Below are positions 8,714 to 15,098 of a stretch of DNA of 28,812 bases, one piece after another (within the stretch, counting starts at the first letter, position 1; each line of letters opens with the position of its first letter). The position numbers were made by a program, and so were the translations under genes. Source of the DNA: an uncultured Bilophila sp. (lineage in GTDB: Bacteria > Desulfobacterota > Desulfovibrionia > Desulfovibrionales > Desulfovibrionaceae). Where the stretch lies: NCBI GenBank assembly GCA_910585945.1, contig CAJUHZ010000030.1, forward strand, positions 1-28,812, given 5' to 3'. Below the pieces are notes generated by a model. It did not search any database, was not told the DNA's origin, and was given only the letters and a program-made list of their open reading frames with translations.

Positions 8714-8884
8714 GTGAAGTGATCCTCATAAATCGCCCACAGGGAGATTTATGAAATGAGTTGCAGACATTCAGAATGCCAAAGTGGCGTCAAAAGGTCG
8801 AGAAAAAATGCCCCCTTTGCGGGGCGCTGGCTTCGCGCAAGGCGGGGAAGGGGGACTCCCCTGAGTTCCCTTGCAGGCCCGTTC

Positions 8885-8906
8885 GTGAAAAAGGGCGTTT
8901 TTTCGC
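8885..8906. repeat. A-run/T-run hairpin repeat, copy 2
   Basis: GTGAAAAA, loop GGGCGT, TTTTTCGC: eight pairs, one of them G-T, with a six-base loop. The bases before it (GCAGGCCCGTTC) match GCGGGTCCGTTC before the copy at 16871, so these two share more than the hairpin. Confidence 0.55.
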
Positions 8907-9043
8907 TTGCTCAGGGCGGCCATGCCGCCGCGGTCTCCTTGCGGGTCCGGAGCGTCCGCCCCCGGTGCGGAGGGGGACGCTCCAGGGATATCTCGTCACG
9001 CCCGTATTTCGTTACAACAGCCTTTCCTCATAACCGCATCTCA

Positions 9044-10741
9044 TCATAACAGCATCTCATCGAGGGCCGCGCCGGCGGGCACGGTGGGGTAGACGATTTC
9101 CTCACGCGCCACATGCACATCAATGACAGCGGTTCCCGGGCTGGAAAAGGCGCGGCGCAAGGTAGGCTCCAGTTCGTCCGGCCTGACGATGCGGTAGCCT
9201 TCCGCGCCGCAGGCTTCGGCCAGCCTGACGAAATCCGGCTGATCCGAAATGTCCACGGCGTTGCAGCGCCGATCATAGAAAAGGTGCTGCAACTGCCGCA
9301 CCATGCCAAGATAGCGGTTGTTCAGCAGCACAACCTTGACCGGCAGTTTGTTGCTCGCGGCCACGACAAGTTCCTGCATGTTCATCTGGAAGGAACCGTC
9401 GCCCGACACGCAGATCACCAGCTTGTCCGGAAAGGCAAGCTGGGCGCCGATGGCCGCGGGGAAGCCGTAGCCCATTGTGCCGAGCCCGCCGGAAGTGATC
9501 AGCGTGCGCGGCTCGCGGAAGGTGTGCAGTTGCGCCACCCACATTTGATGCTGGCCGACGTCAGTCGTGATGATCGCCTTCCCTCCGGTGATCGCGTCCA
9601 GCATTTCCACCACCTGTTGCGGCTTGATCACATCGGCCGGCGTCCAGGTGATGGGCTGTTCGGTCTTCCAGGCCGTCACCTGGCGGATCCAGTCGGCATG
9701 GCTTGCCTCCCACGCTTCAGGCGTGCGGCGGTCTTCGCGAGTTTCCAGAAGATTGTGGATGGCGTCCAGCGCGTTCTTGCAATCGCTCACCACCGGGGTG
9801 CGCACGTTCACGTTCTTGTGGATGGAGGTGGGATCGATATCAATGTGCACAATGGTCGCCCGGGGCGCGAAGGCGGAAATGCGCCCGGTCACCCTGTCGT
9901 CAAAGCGAACGCCCACGGCCAGCAGCAGATCGGCGTTGCTGACAGCCTTGTTGGCGGCATAGGTTCCGTGCATCCCAAGCATCCCGAGCCAGAGCGGATC
10001 GTCGCCGGGGAAGGCCCCAAGCCCCATGAGCGAGGTGGTCACCGGTATCCGCAGATTGTGCGCCAGGGCGCGGAACGACTCGGCCGCATTGGAGGAGATC
10101 ACGCCGCCGCCGCCGAAAAGCAGAGGGCGCTCCGCCGTGTCCAGAGCCGCCGCCACCCGCCGGATCTGCGCGAAGTTGGGCCGGTAGGTGGGGTTGTAGC
10201 TCCGCATGCTGACGTCCTCCGGCCAGGAAAACGCCGTGACCGCCTGGAGCACGTTCTTGGGCAGATCCACCAGCACCGGGCCGGGACGCCCGGAGCGCGC
10301 AAGGTAAAAGGCCTGCCGCACGGTACGGGCCAGATCCCGCACGTCCTGCACGATGTAATTGTGTTTGGTGCAGGGGCGGGTGATGCCGGCGATATCGATC
10401 TCCTGAAAGGCGTCGTTGCCGATCAGCCCGCTGGCCACCTGCCCGGTAAAAACGACGACCGGGATGGAGTCGCAATAGGCGGTGGCGATGCCCGTCACCG
10501 TGTTTGTCGCGCCGGGGCCGGAGGTGGCCACGCACACGCCCGTCTTGCCGGTGGCCCTGGCGTAGCCGTCGGCGGCGTGGACCGCGGCCTGCTCGTGCCG
10601 GACCAGAATATGACGCACGGCCGGGTACTTCGGCAGTTCGTCGTAAATATCCAGAACCGAGCCGCCCGGATAGCCGAAAACAAGGTCAACGCCTTCACGA
10701 ATCAGGCATTCGAGGAGGATCTGCGCGCCGTTCAACTGCAT
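9044..10741 (-). CDS. ilvB: Acetolactate synthase, large (catalytic) subunit
   Basis: Thiamine-diphosphate enzyme of 565 residues that makes acetolactate or acetohydroxybutyrate, the first shared step of valine, leucine and isoleucine synthesis. Seen in order: the N-terminal TPP domain with the catalytic glutamate (RHEQAA, E50) and GPGATN, the central FAD-type domain, and the C-terminal TPP-binding motif GDGSFQMN starting near residue 444 and ending in LLNN. The stretch NNRYLGMVRQ is typical of the biosynthetic, FAD-dependent enzyme rather than the catabolic one. The ATG at 10741 follows GGAG with six bases between. It begins 51 bases after the sulfatase-fold gene on the same strand, so the two may be co-transcribed although their functions are unrelated. 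The small regulatory subunit gene ilvN, usually adjacent, is not found on either side. Confidence 0.93.
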   Translation of the reverse strand: MQLNGAQILLECLIREGVDLVFGYPGGSVLDIYDELPKYPAVRHILVRHEQAAVHAADGYARATGKTGVCVATSGPGATNTVTGIATAYCDSIPVVVFTGQVASGLIGNDAFQEIDIAGITRPCTKHNYIVQDVRDLARTVRQAFYLARSGRPGPVLVDLPKNVLQAVTAFSWPEDVSMRSYNPTYRPNFAQIRRVAAALDTAERPLLFGGGGVISSNAAESFRALAHNLRIPVTTSLMGLGAFPGDDPLWLGMLGMHGTYAANKAVSNADLLLAVGVRFDDRVTGRISAFAPRATIVHIDIDPTSIHKNVNVRTPVVSDCKNALDAIHNLLETREDRRTPEAWEASHADWIRQVTAWKTEQPITWTPADVIKPQQVVEMLDAITGGKAIITTDVGQHQMWVAQLHTFREPRTLITSGGLGTMGYGFPAAIGAQLAFPDKLVICVSGDGSFQMNMQELVVAASNKLPVKVVLLNNRYLGMVRQLQHLFYDRRCNAVDISDQPDFVRLAEACGAEGYRIVRPDELEPTLRRAFSSPGTAVIDVHVAREEIVYPTVPAGAALDEMLL

Positions 10742-10792
10742 GGGGTACTCCGTAGGTGGGGCCTCGCGGCGAGTTGCCGGGCAAGGCGGAGG

Positions 10793-12847
10793 TCAGGGGC
10801 GGCCTTCCGCATCCCGGATGTTGCTTTTTTTGTTATTATACAGCAGGTACTTGGATATATTGAAATAATCTGCCGCGAAACGCCGCATCCCCGCGGCGCG
10901 CTCCGGCTCTTCGGCAAGAAGGTTGCGGCCGTCCGGATCGTCGAGGCGGTACAGCGCCTCTTCCGCTTCCGTGATATAGCAGTAGCCGTCTTCCACAAGA
11001 CGCATGAAGGCTTCATTGTTGCCGGCGACAAACTGCCGGGCGTCGCGCCGGGTATCGGGATCAAACAGGTTCCGCCCCATGCCGGTGTACCGGAAGGGAA
11101 TGCCAGCAAGCGTGGCCAGCGTCGGAAAGACATCCGGCTGACCGCAGGGCTGGGGGTACACGCCCGGCTTGAACCTGCCCTCCTTTGTCAGGCCCGGCGC
11201 ATAGATCAGCAGCGGGACGTGACTGTCCTGCAAGTGGCAGGCAAGGTACCCCGGCGGCATGTTGCCGGGCGGATCGGTAAGCCCATGATCTCCGAAAATG
11301 GCGAAAACAGTCCTGTCGAACCAGTCCCTCCCCCGCGCCGCGCGGAAAAATTCGCCAAGCGCATGATCGGAAAAACGGAGCGAATTGTATTCGTCCGCGC
11401 CGGTGAAGCCGTAGTTGCGCATAAGCTCCGGCGGGAGATCGGCGGGAACAAAACCGGCGTTGTCGTCCGGGATGGTGTAGGGGCGGTGAAAACCCGCCGT
11501 CTGCACCACGGCCACAAAAGGTTGCCGGACAGCGTCAAGCTTTTCCGCCGTTTCGAGCAGGAGCGCAAGATCCGAGACGCCCCAGACGTCCACGTTGGGA
11601 GCCTGCCACGCGCCCTCCTCCAGCAGGCGCAGCCCGTCGATATTGGAGGCGAGCACGCCCCGGATGTTTGCCCAGCTCGCACTGCCGCCGATCATGTACA
11701 ATTTCTCGTAGCCCTTGAATTCATTCATGAGCACGAACTGATCGACAACGAAGGGATTGCGCGAGCTGGTTCCGCCGGACCGGTTGACGTCCGGCACGCC
11801 GGTCATGGTGGTGAAAATCGCCCGGGACGTCGTGCGCGTGGGCGCGAAAAAGTTGCAGAACAGCGCGGATTCCCGCGCAAGGGCCGCCAGATTGGGCGTG
11901 GCGTCGCAAGGGATCGCGGTATGGTTCGGCGCAAGGGACGACTTGGCCCACGCCAGCGACTCCATGACGATGATCATCACGTTCAGCCGCCTGTCGGCGC
12001 TTTCCCTGTCGGGGGTGAAGGAACGGAGAAGATTGAGCCGATTCCGTTCGGCGGGGGGCACGCGCAACCAGGCGGCGATGCCCGGATAGGCGCGGCGCAC
12101 GGCGTCCATGTCCGGCGGCGTGCCGTGCATGGAATGCGCGCTGTCGCGCAGGTTCTGGATCGGATTGAGCGCGAGCAGGGTGAGATCCTTGTTCACGCTG
12201 AAATAGGCGTCGCTCCAGCGGAGGGGAAAGAGGTTTGAACTCAATTGCGCATACGCCATGAGAAAACAGAGCGCGAACATCGCCACGCTCAAGCCTGCCC
12301 GCCGTTTCCAGCCAAGGGCCGGCGTGGGCCGGTGCGAACGCAGGATGGCGTCCGCCAGCACGGTGTACGCCGCGGTAACGGCCATGATCCCGAGGGTGAT
12401 GAACAGCACGGGATAACTCTCCCACACCATCCGGCCCGAGATCTCCGCATTGGCCAGAAATTCAAACAGCGACACGTCAACCCGCTGCCGCAGGTAGAAA
12501 AAATAGCCGAAATCCACAGCGTACACGGTGGCCACCGCGAAAAAGAGCAGACCGTACACGGCGTCAAGCCACGGCCGCAGACGGGGAAGCGCGCGCTCAA
12601 ACGCCGGCACGGCAAAGATGACGCCAAGCGGGATCAGCCCGAACACCGCCGCCCGCATATCGAACTTTGCTCCGATGTACAGGGCGTGAAACAGGGCGGA
12701 GAGCGGCTCGGCGCTCACCCCGTCCCGAACCAGCGCCAGCATGACCACGCGCGCGGCCAGCAAAAATCCCCACGAAAGCAGAAAAAACAAAGCCAGAGTG
12801 CGGGGGAATCCCGCAAGCGGAGTCCTGGAAAATGGGAGGTGTTTCAT
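10793..12847 (-). CDS. LTA synthase/OpgB-family membrane phosphoglycerol (or phosphoethanolamine) transferase
   Basis: A 684-residue inner-membrane enzyme: five hydrophobic spans within the first 215 residues or so, then a periplasmic alkaline-phosphatase/sulfatase fold. The metal-binding Glu is in IIVMES, the presumed nucleophile is Thr340 in TRTTSR (matching the T-S of LtaS-like enzymes), and metal-binding D-H is in IFGDHGL. A His in TAGFHRPY fits the family's later ligand. In Gram-negative bacteria such proteins usually decorate periplasmic glucans or lipid-linked glycans with phosphoglycerol or phosphoethanolamine; the acceptor is not known here. The ATG at 12847 is preceded by AAGGGG. 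The frame is open another 57 codons upstream, but that part is low-complexity, runs through a hairpin, and precedes the first membrane span. ilvB follows after 51 bases. Confidence 0.85.
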   Translation of the reverse strand: MKHLPFSRTPLAGFPRTLALFFLLSWGFLLAARVVMLALVRDGVSAEPLSALFHALYIGAKFDMRAAVFGLIPLGVIFAVPAFERALPRLRPWLDAVYGLLFFAVATVYAVDFGYFFYLRQRVDVSLFEFLANAEISGRMVWESYPVLFITLGIMAVTAAYTVLADAILRSHRPTPALGWKRRAGLSVAMFALCFLMAYAQLSSNLFPLRWSDAYFSVNKDLTLLALNPIQNLRDSAHSMHGTPPDMDAVRRAYPGIAAWLRVPPAERNRLNLLRSFTPDRESADRRLNVMIIVMESLAWAKSSLAPNHTAIPCDATPNLAALARESALFCNFFAPTRTTSRAIFTTMTGVPDVNRSGGTSSRNPFVVDQFVLMNEFKGYEKLYMIGGSASWANIRGVLASNIDGLRLLEEGAWQAPNVDVWGVSDLALLLETAEKLDAVRQPFVAVVQTAGFHRPYTIPDDNAGFVPADLPPELMRNYGFTGADEYNSLRFSDHALGEFFRAARGRDWFDRTVFAIFGDHGLTDPPGNMPPGYLACHLQDSHVPLLIYAPGLTKEGRFKPGVYPQPCGQPDVFPTLATLAGIPFRYTGMGRNLFDPDTRRDARQFVAGNNEAFMRLVEDGYCYITEAEEALYRLDDPDGRNLLAEEPERAAGMRRFAADYFNISKYLLYNNKKSNIRDAEGRP

Positions 12848-13119
12848 ACAACCCCTTGATTGGCACACATGCGTGCGGCACTGTAAACATTGCCGGGGCA
12901 AAAGTGAAGCCGATCGCGGGCCGCGGCCCCACACCCCGCCGGGGGGAATGATCCCCCCGGATTGTGGCCCCCCTCGGCTGCGGCCATTGGGGGCGCGGGG
13001 GAATGCCCGCACCCTCAAAAGCCGGCCGGCGCGTTGCGCCAGATCGGCAAGGGGATTCTGGATATCAGAATTTCAATACGGTACGCTTGTTCATGCGATT
13101 GCCCTGCTGATTCCCCACA
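12848..13119. other. Intergenic region between divergent units, with GC-rich hairpin
   Basis: No gene is recognised. CCGGGGGGA (12940-12948) pairs with TCCCCCCGG (12953-12961) around a four-base loop, a nine-pair hairpin without a T-run on either side. On the minus strand TTCACT, 17 bases, TACAGT, about 40-70 bases before the membrane transferase start, is a weak promoter candidate. The remainder is GC-rich and unremarkable. Confidence 0.4.
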
Positions 13120-13148
13120 TTGCGGGATGAGAAAGGATAAGCTATAGG
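13120..13148 (+). promoter_or_regulatory. Probable sigma-70-type promoter for the 23-residue peptide gene
   Basis: TTGCGG (13120-13125), a 17-base spacer and TATAGG (13143-13148). The hexamers match the consensus at three and four of six positions and the spacing is optimal. Transcription would start near 13155, giving a leader of about 70 bases before the ATG at 13224. Confidence 0.4.
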
Positions 13149-13223
13149 ACAAAGCGCACGGCTGCTTCTTTTCACTCGACTGCCTGCGCTCGGCGCGGCG
13201 CAAGCCGGAAAAGGAGCACGGCC

Positions 13224-13295
13224 ATGAGACGTTTGATCATGGTCCCGCTTATCGTTCTGGCTGTGGTGCTGTTGCTGGCGTCTGACGCCATGTAA
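13224..13295 (+). CDS. 23-residue hydrophobic membrane peptide, type I toxin-like
   Basis: The ATG at 13224 has AGGAG seven bases upstream, and TAA ends the frame at 13295. The peptide is MRRL-, then an almost unbroken hydrophobic stretch rich in Val and Leu, ending ASDAM. Size and pattern, a basic start and a single short membrane span, resemble the Ibs-type toxins of type I toxin-antitoxin loci and other tiny membrane peptides. The gene stands alone, with a probable promoter at 13120 and a 12-pair hairpin beginning five bases after the stop. An antisense RNA, expected for a type I toxin, cannot be shown by eye. That it is expressed is inferred from promoter, ribosome site and terminator together; toxicity is speculation. 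It could equally be a small stress-response membrane protein. Confidence 0.55.
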   Translation: MRRLIMVPLIVLAVVLLLASDAM

Positions 13296-13300
13296 CGGCT

Positions 13301-13331
13301 GACCCCGGCCCACTCGCGATGGGCCGGGGTC
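13301..13331 (+). terminator. Strong hairpin after the 23-residue peptide gene
   Basis: GACCCCGGCCCA (13301-13312) pairs perfectly with TGGGCCGGGGTC (13320-13331) around a seven-base loop, twelve pairs in all. There is no T-run, so it may work as an RNA 3'-end stabiliser together with the true terminator at 13387. Confidence 0.6.
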
Positions 13332-13386
13332 GTTGGGAAAAACTCCAGGCGGCAGCCGTGCGGGGCGCTGTAACGCGCCGCGCCAG

Positions 13387-13427
13387 CCCCGGTTTCTGTT
13401 CGTGCAGAAACCGGGGTTCCCTTTTTG
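13387..13427 (+). terminator. Intrinsic terminator
   Basis: CCCCGGTTTCTG (13387-13398) pairs perfectly with CAGAAACCGGGG (13405-13416) around TTCGTG, followed by TTCCCTTTTTG. This ends rightward transcription from the peptide gene. A smaller hairpin (GGCGC, TGTAAC, GCGCC) lies just before it, so the stretch 13301-13427 is almost entirely base-paired. Confidence 0.75.
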
Positions 13428-13583
13428 TATAAGCCTTCATTTTCGGCTTGGCAAGGGTTGCCCGGAAGTGAGACATTTGCTCCTGTGATGATTTCAGGAA
13501 ATTTTTCCTTTGGATTTCAGAATGATAAAAAAATCCTTTCATTGAAAGGGTGAATCTCTCCCGGAAGTTCCGCCGGGCAATGT

Positions 13584-13612
13584 TTGCCTCTCCCTGCCGT
13601 TCGTGCCAGAAT
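13584..13612 (+). promoter_or_regulatory. Possible promoter of the DVU0298-family gene
   Basis: TTGCCT (13584-13589), 17 bases, CAGAAT (13607-13612). The start would fall near 13619, giving a leader of about 20 bases that still includes the ribosome site at 13628. The -10 hexamer matches four of six positions and the -35 hexamer is weaker, so this remains tentative. The 150 bases before it, after the terminator, are AT-richer and hold nothing I recognise. Confidence 0.35.
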
Positions 13613-13637
13613 GGATTTTCATGCAAAAGGAGGAGCA

Positions 13638-14240
13638 ATGCCGCCACATTTTCATGCCGTCAAGGCCGATGTACGCCGTGGGCTTGCGGAAGAGCGTGAC
13701 GAAGACTGGCTGGCCTGCCTCGCCCGGCTGGAAGAGCGCCCCGCGCGAGAGATCGCCAATCCGCTGCTGGCCTGCCTCCCTCTGGGCGGCCGGTCAACAC
13801 GCCGGGCCGCCGCCGCGCTCGGCCGCGCCGTGGCCCGCATGGCCGGAGAGGACAGCCTGGAAGCCGCCCGCAACATGGTGCGCCGGCTGATGTGGCAGAT
13901 GAATGAGGAGTCGGGCAATATCGGCTGGGGGGTTCCCGAAGCCTTTGCCGAGATTCTGGCGTGTCACCCCCGGCTGGCCGAGGAGTTTCACCGCATCCTG
14001 CTTTCCTACATCCGCAAGACGGACAAGGACGATAACTACTGCGATCATGCCGTGTTGCGGCGATCCTGCTTTTGGGCCGCCGGGCGTCTTGCACAGGCGC
14101 GCCCCGAACTTGCCGCAACAGGGCGTGACGCGCTCGTGGCCGGCCTCTCCGATGAAGATCCCGAATGCCGCCAGGAGGCCGCCGCGGCGTTGCGTATTCT
14201 GGATTCGGCGTCCGGCAAAACGCTGTCTGGGAAAAAATAA
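13638..14240 (+). CDS. DVU0298-family HEAT-like repeat protein
   Basis: A 200-residue soluble protein made almost entirely of helices and rich in Ala, Arg and Leu. Repeating units of the kind 'RRAAAALGRAVARMAGE' and 'CRQEAAAALRILDSA' suggest HEAT or PBS-lyase-like alpha-alpha repeats. The centre, SGNIGWGVPEAFAEIL followed by HRILLSYI, matches the conserved core I associate with the DVU0298 family of Desulfovibrio and relatives. This is recognition from memory and no search was run. Its molecular role is not known to me; HEAT-like repeats usually bind another protein. An earlier in-frame ATG at 13584 is less likely, because AAGGAGGAG stands four bases before the ATG at 13638. It has its own gap on both sides and is followed by a convergent gene, with no clear terminator between. 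Confidence 0.75.
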   Translation: MPPHFHAVKADVRRGLAEERDEDWLACLARLEERPAREIANPLLACLPLGGRSTRRAAAALGRAVARMAGEDSLEAARNMVRRLMWQMNEESGNIGWGVPEAFAEILACHPRLAEEFHRILLSYIRKTDKDDNYCDHAVLRRSCFWAAGRLAQARPELAATGRDALVAGLSDEDPECRQEAAAALRILDSASGKTLSGKK

Positions 14241-14306
14241 TTTTTTCAGTCGGCAAGGTGCAGATGGAAGGGGTCCGGGCGGTGGTCAGGCATCCGCACA
14301 GCCCAC

Positions 14307-14774
14307 TCACACCCTGAGGGAAATACCCGTTCCCCAGGGAGCCAGCGCCGTTTCGCCGTTCACGCGACGGTAGACAGCCAGGGCGCGTTCCGTGGAAATG
14401 CCGGACGCGTTTTCAGCGGACGCCGCGGCAAGCCCGGACATTCCCAAGCCGAAATCCCCCATCGGGGCCGCATGGCCGCCGCTGAGATCGCCGCGTGCGG
14501 TATATGTGGGGTAGTTCTTCCCGACCATAAGGCCGCCGAAAACGGCGGGAGCGTCGCTCCCCGACGTCCGGTCCGTCAGGGCGGGCGCGCCCTTTGCGGC
14601 CGCAATGGCCTTCTGTACTTCCGAAGAGACGCGCAAGCCCGTCGCGTCGGTATTGACGCGCGCGACGGCCCGTCTTTGATCCGACGTGTCCCGCTGCCGT
14701 TGCGAACTGGAGAAGAACGAGTTGTCCAGATCCACCAGTGTGGAATGAAACGAAGAGCTGATGCCGTCGATCAC
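14307..14774 (-). CDS. Unrecognised 155-residue protein
   Basis: Not a family I recognise. The GTG at 14774 is chosen because AGGAG stands six bases before it; the frame can be extended 18 codons to 14828 but without a ribosome site. The N terminus (MIDGISSSFH) is followed by a Ser-rich stretch, then a charged segment (QRQRDTSDQRRAVARV) and a Gly/Ala-rich second half with no membrane span, signal peptide or cysteine. The low complexity and lack of signal peptide would suit a flagellum- or surface-associated or regulatory small protein, but nothing in the sequence decides it. It ends 66 bases from the DVU0298-family gene, convergently, and the repeat at 14858 lies upstream of its start. Codon usage is similar to its neighbours, which supports a real gene. 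Confidence 0.55.
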   Translation of the reverse strand: MIDGISSSFHSTLVDLDNSFFSSSQRQRDTSDQRRAVARVNTDATGLRVSSEVQKAIAAAKGAPALTDRTSGSDAPAVFGGLMVGKNYPTYTARGDLSGGHAAPMGDFGLGMSGLAAASAENASGISTERALAVYRRVNGETALAPWGTGISLRV

Positions 14775-14857
14775 GATGAACTCCTGAAAGCTGAAGACGC
14801 CCGACGCGCGTGCGCCGGAACTCCACATGCCTTTCTATCGGCGGAGTTCATGAAAAC

Positions 14858-14967
14858 TTTAGAGCATTTGTCTGATGAAATCAGGTAAATGCCCTGTTGG
14901 CCGCGCAAGCGGACAATCGCGCCGAATGAGCGGAAAAACCACGCTTTTTCCGCGAAATGATGGCGGC
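14858..14967 (+). repeat. Long copy A of the dispersed intergenic repeat
   Basis: Begins TTTAGAGC. GCATTTGTCTGAT (14864-14876) pairs with ATCAGGTAAATGC (14880-14892) in a 13-pair hairpin with two G-T pairs and a three-base loop. Then come AGCGGAC, CGCGCCGAATGAGC and the hairpin GCGGAAAAA, CCACGC, TTTTTCCGC (14930-14953; nine perfect pairs), and finally GCGAAATGATGGCGGC. The same blocks occur in the same order on the minus strand of 19701-19850. Confidence 0.7.
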
Positions 14968-15028
14968 CCCGCAACGCCGCCGGGCGCACAAACGGCGTTG
15001 CAGCGGGCGGATTCATGAGGGTGACCCC
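14967..15028 (+). repeat. Second repeat module, shared with 17319-17381
   Basis: Starts CCCCGCAACGCCGCCGG and ends GGCGGATTCA, then TGACCCC. About five of every six bases match 17319-17381 by hand alignment. GCAACGCCG and CGGCGTTGC inside it form a nine-pair hairpin here. It directly follows long copy A and ends just before the terminator of the chemoreceptor gene. Confidence 0.65.
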
Positions 15029-15034
15029 GGGGAT

Positions 15035-15069
15035 AAAAAAAGCTCCGGGGCGAACTCTCGTCCCGGAGC
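15035..15069 (-). terminator. Intrinsic terminator of the chemoreceptor gene
   Basis: On the minus strand GCTCCGG (15069-15063) pairs with CCGGAGC (15048-15042), followed by seven T (15041-15035). It lies 30 bases past the chemoreceptor stop. Confidence 0.85.
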
Positions 15070-15098
15070 CGGAAGCGATCCCGCGCGGGCGGTTCGCC

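Larger units (their letters stand above)
8604..9043. other. Intergenic region with several hairpins and repeat copies
   Basis: There is no convincing gene in these 440 bases. The stretch contains an inverted repeat TCATAAATC (8726-8734) with GATTTATGA (8746-8754), which could be an operator or a repeat arm, and two copies of the A-run/T-run hairpin listed separately. An open frame from 8756 has a weak ribosome site, but its most conserved part coincides with a repeat also found near 16860, so I do not call it. The ends of ilvB and of the PHP-like gene's upstream region meet here; both genes point leftwards. Confidence 0.6.

Noticed and set aside
8756..9049. Possible small gene with GGGAG upstream
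   Set aside because: The only part resembling another frame in the window (AGPF-KK) coincides with a DNA repeat at 8885 and 16871; spacing to the ribosome site is long. Better explained as repeat sequence.
9113..12238. Very long plus-strand open frame (1041 codons) opposite ilvB and the membrane transferase
   Set aside because: It is the antisense frame of two clear genes in GC-rich DNA; composition is His/Arg/Gly-rich, no ribosome site, no domain.
12940..12961. Nine-pair GC hairpin upstream of the membrane transferase, considered as a terminator
   Set aside because: No T-run on either strand and no gene ends there.
13450..13470. Sigma-54-like TTGGCA...TTGC
   Set aside because: The GG and GC are ten bases apart instead of twelve, so the spacing is wrong.
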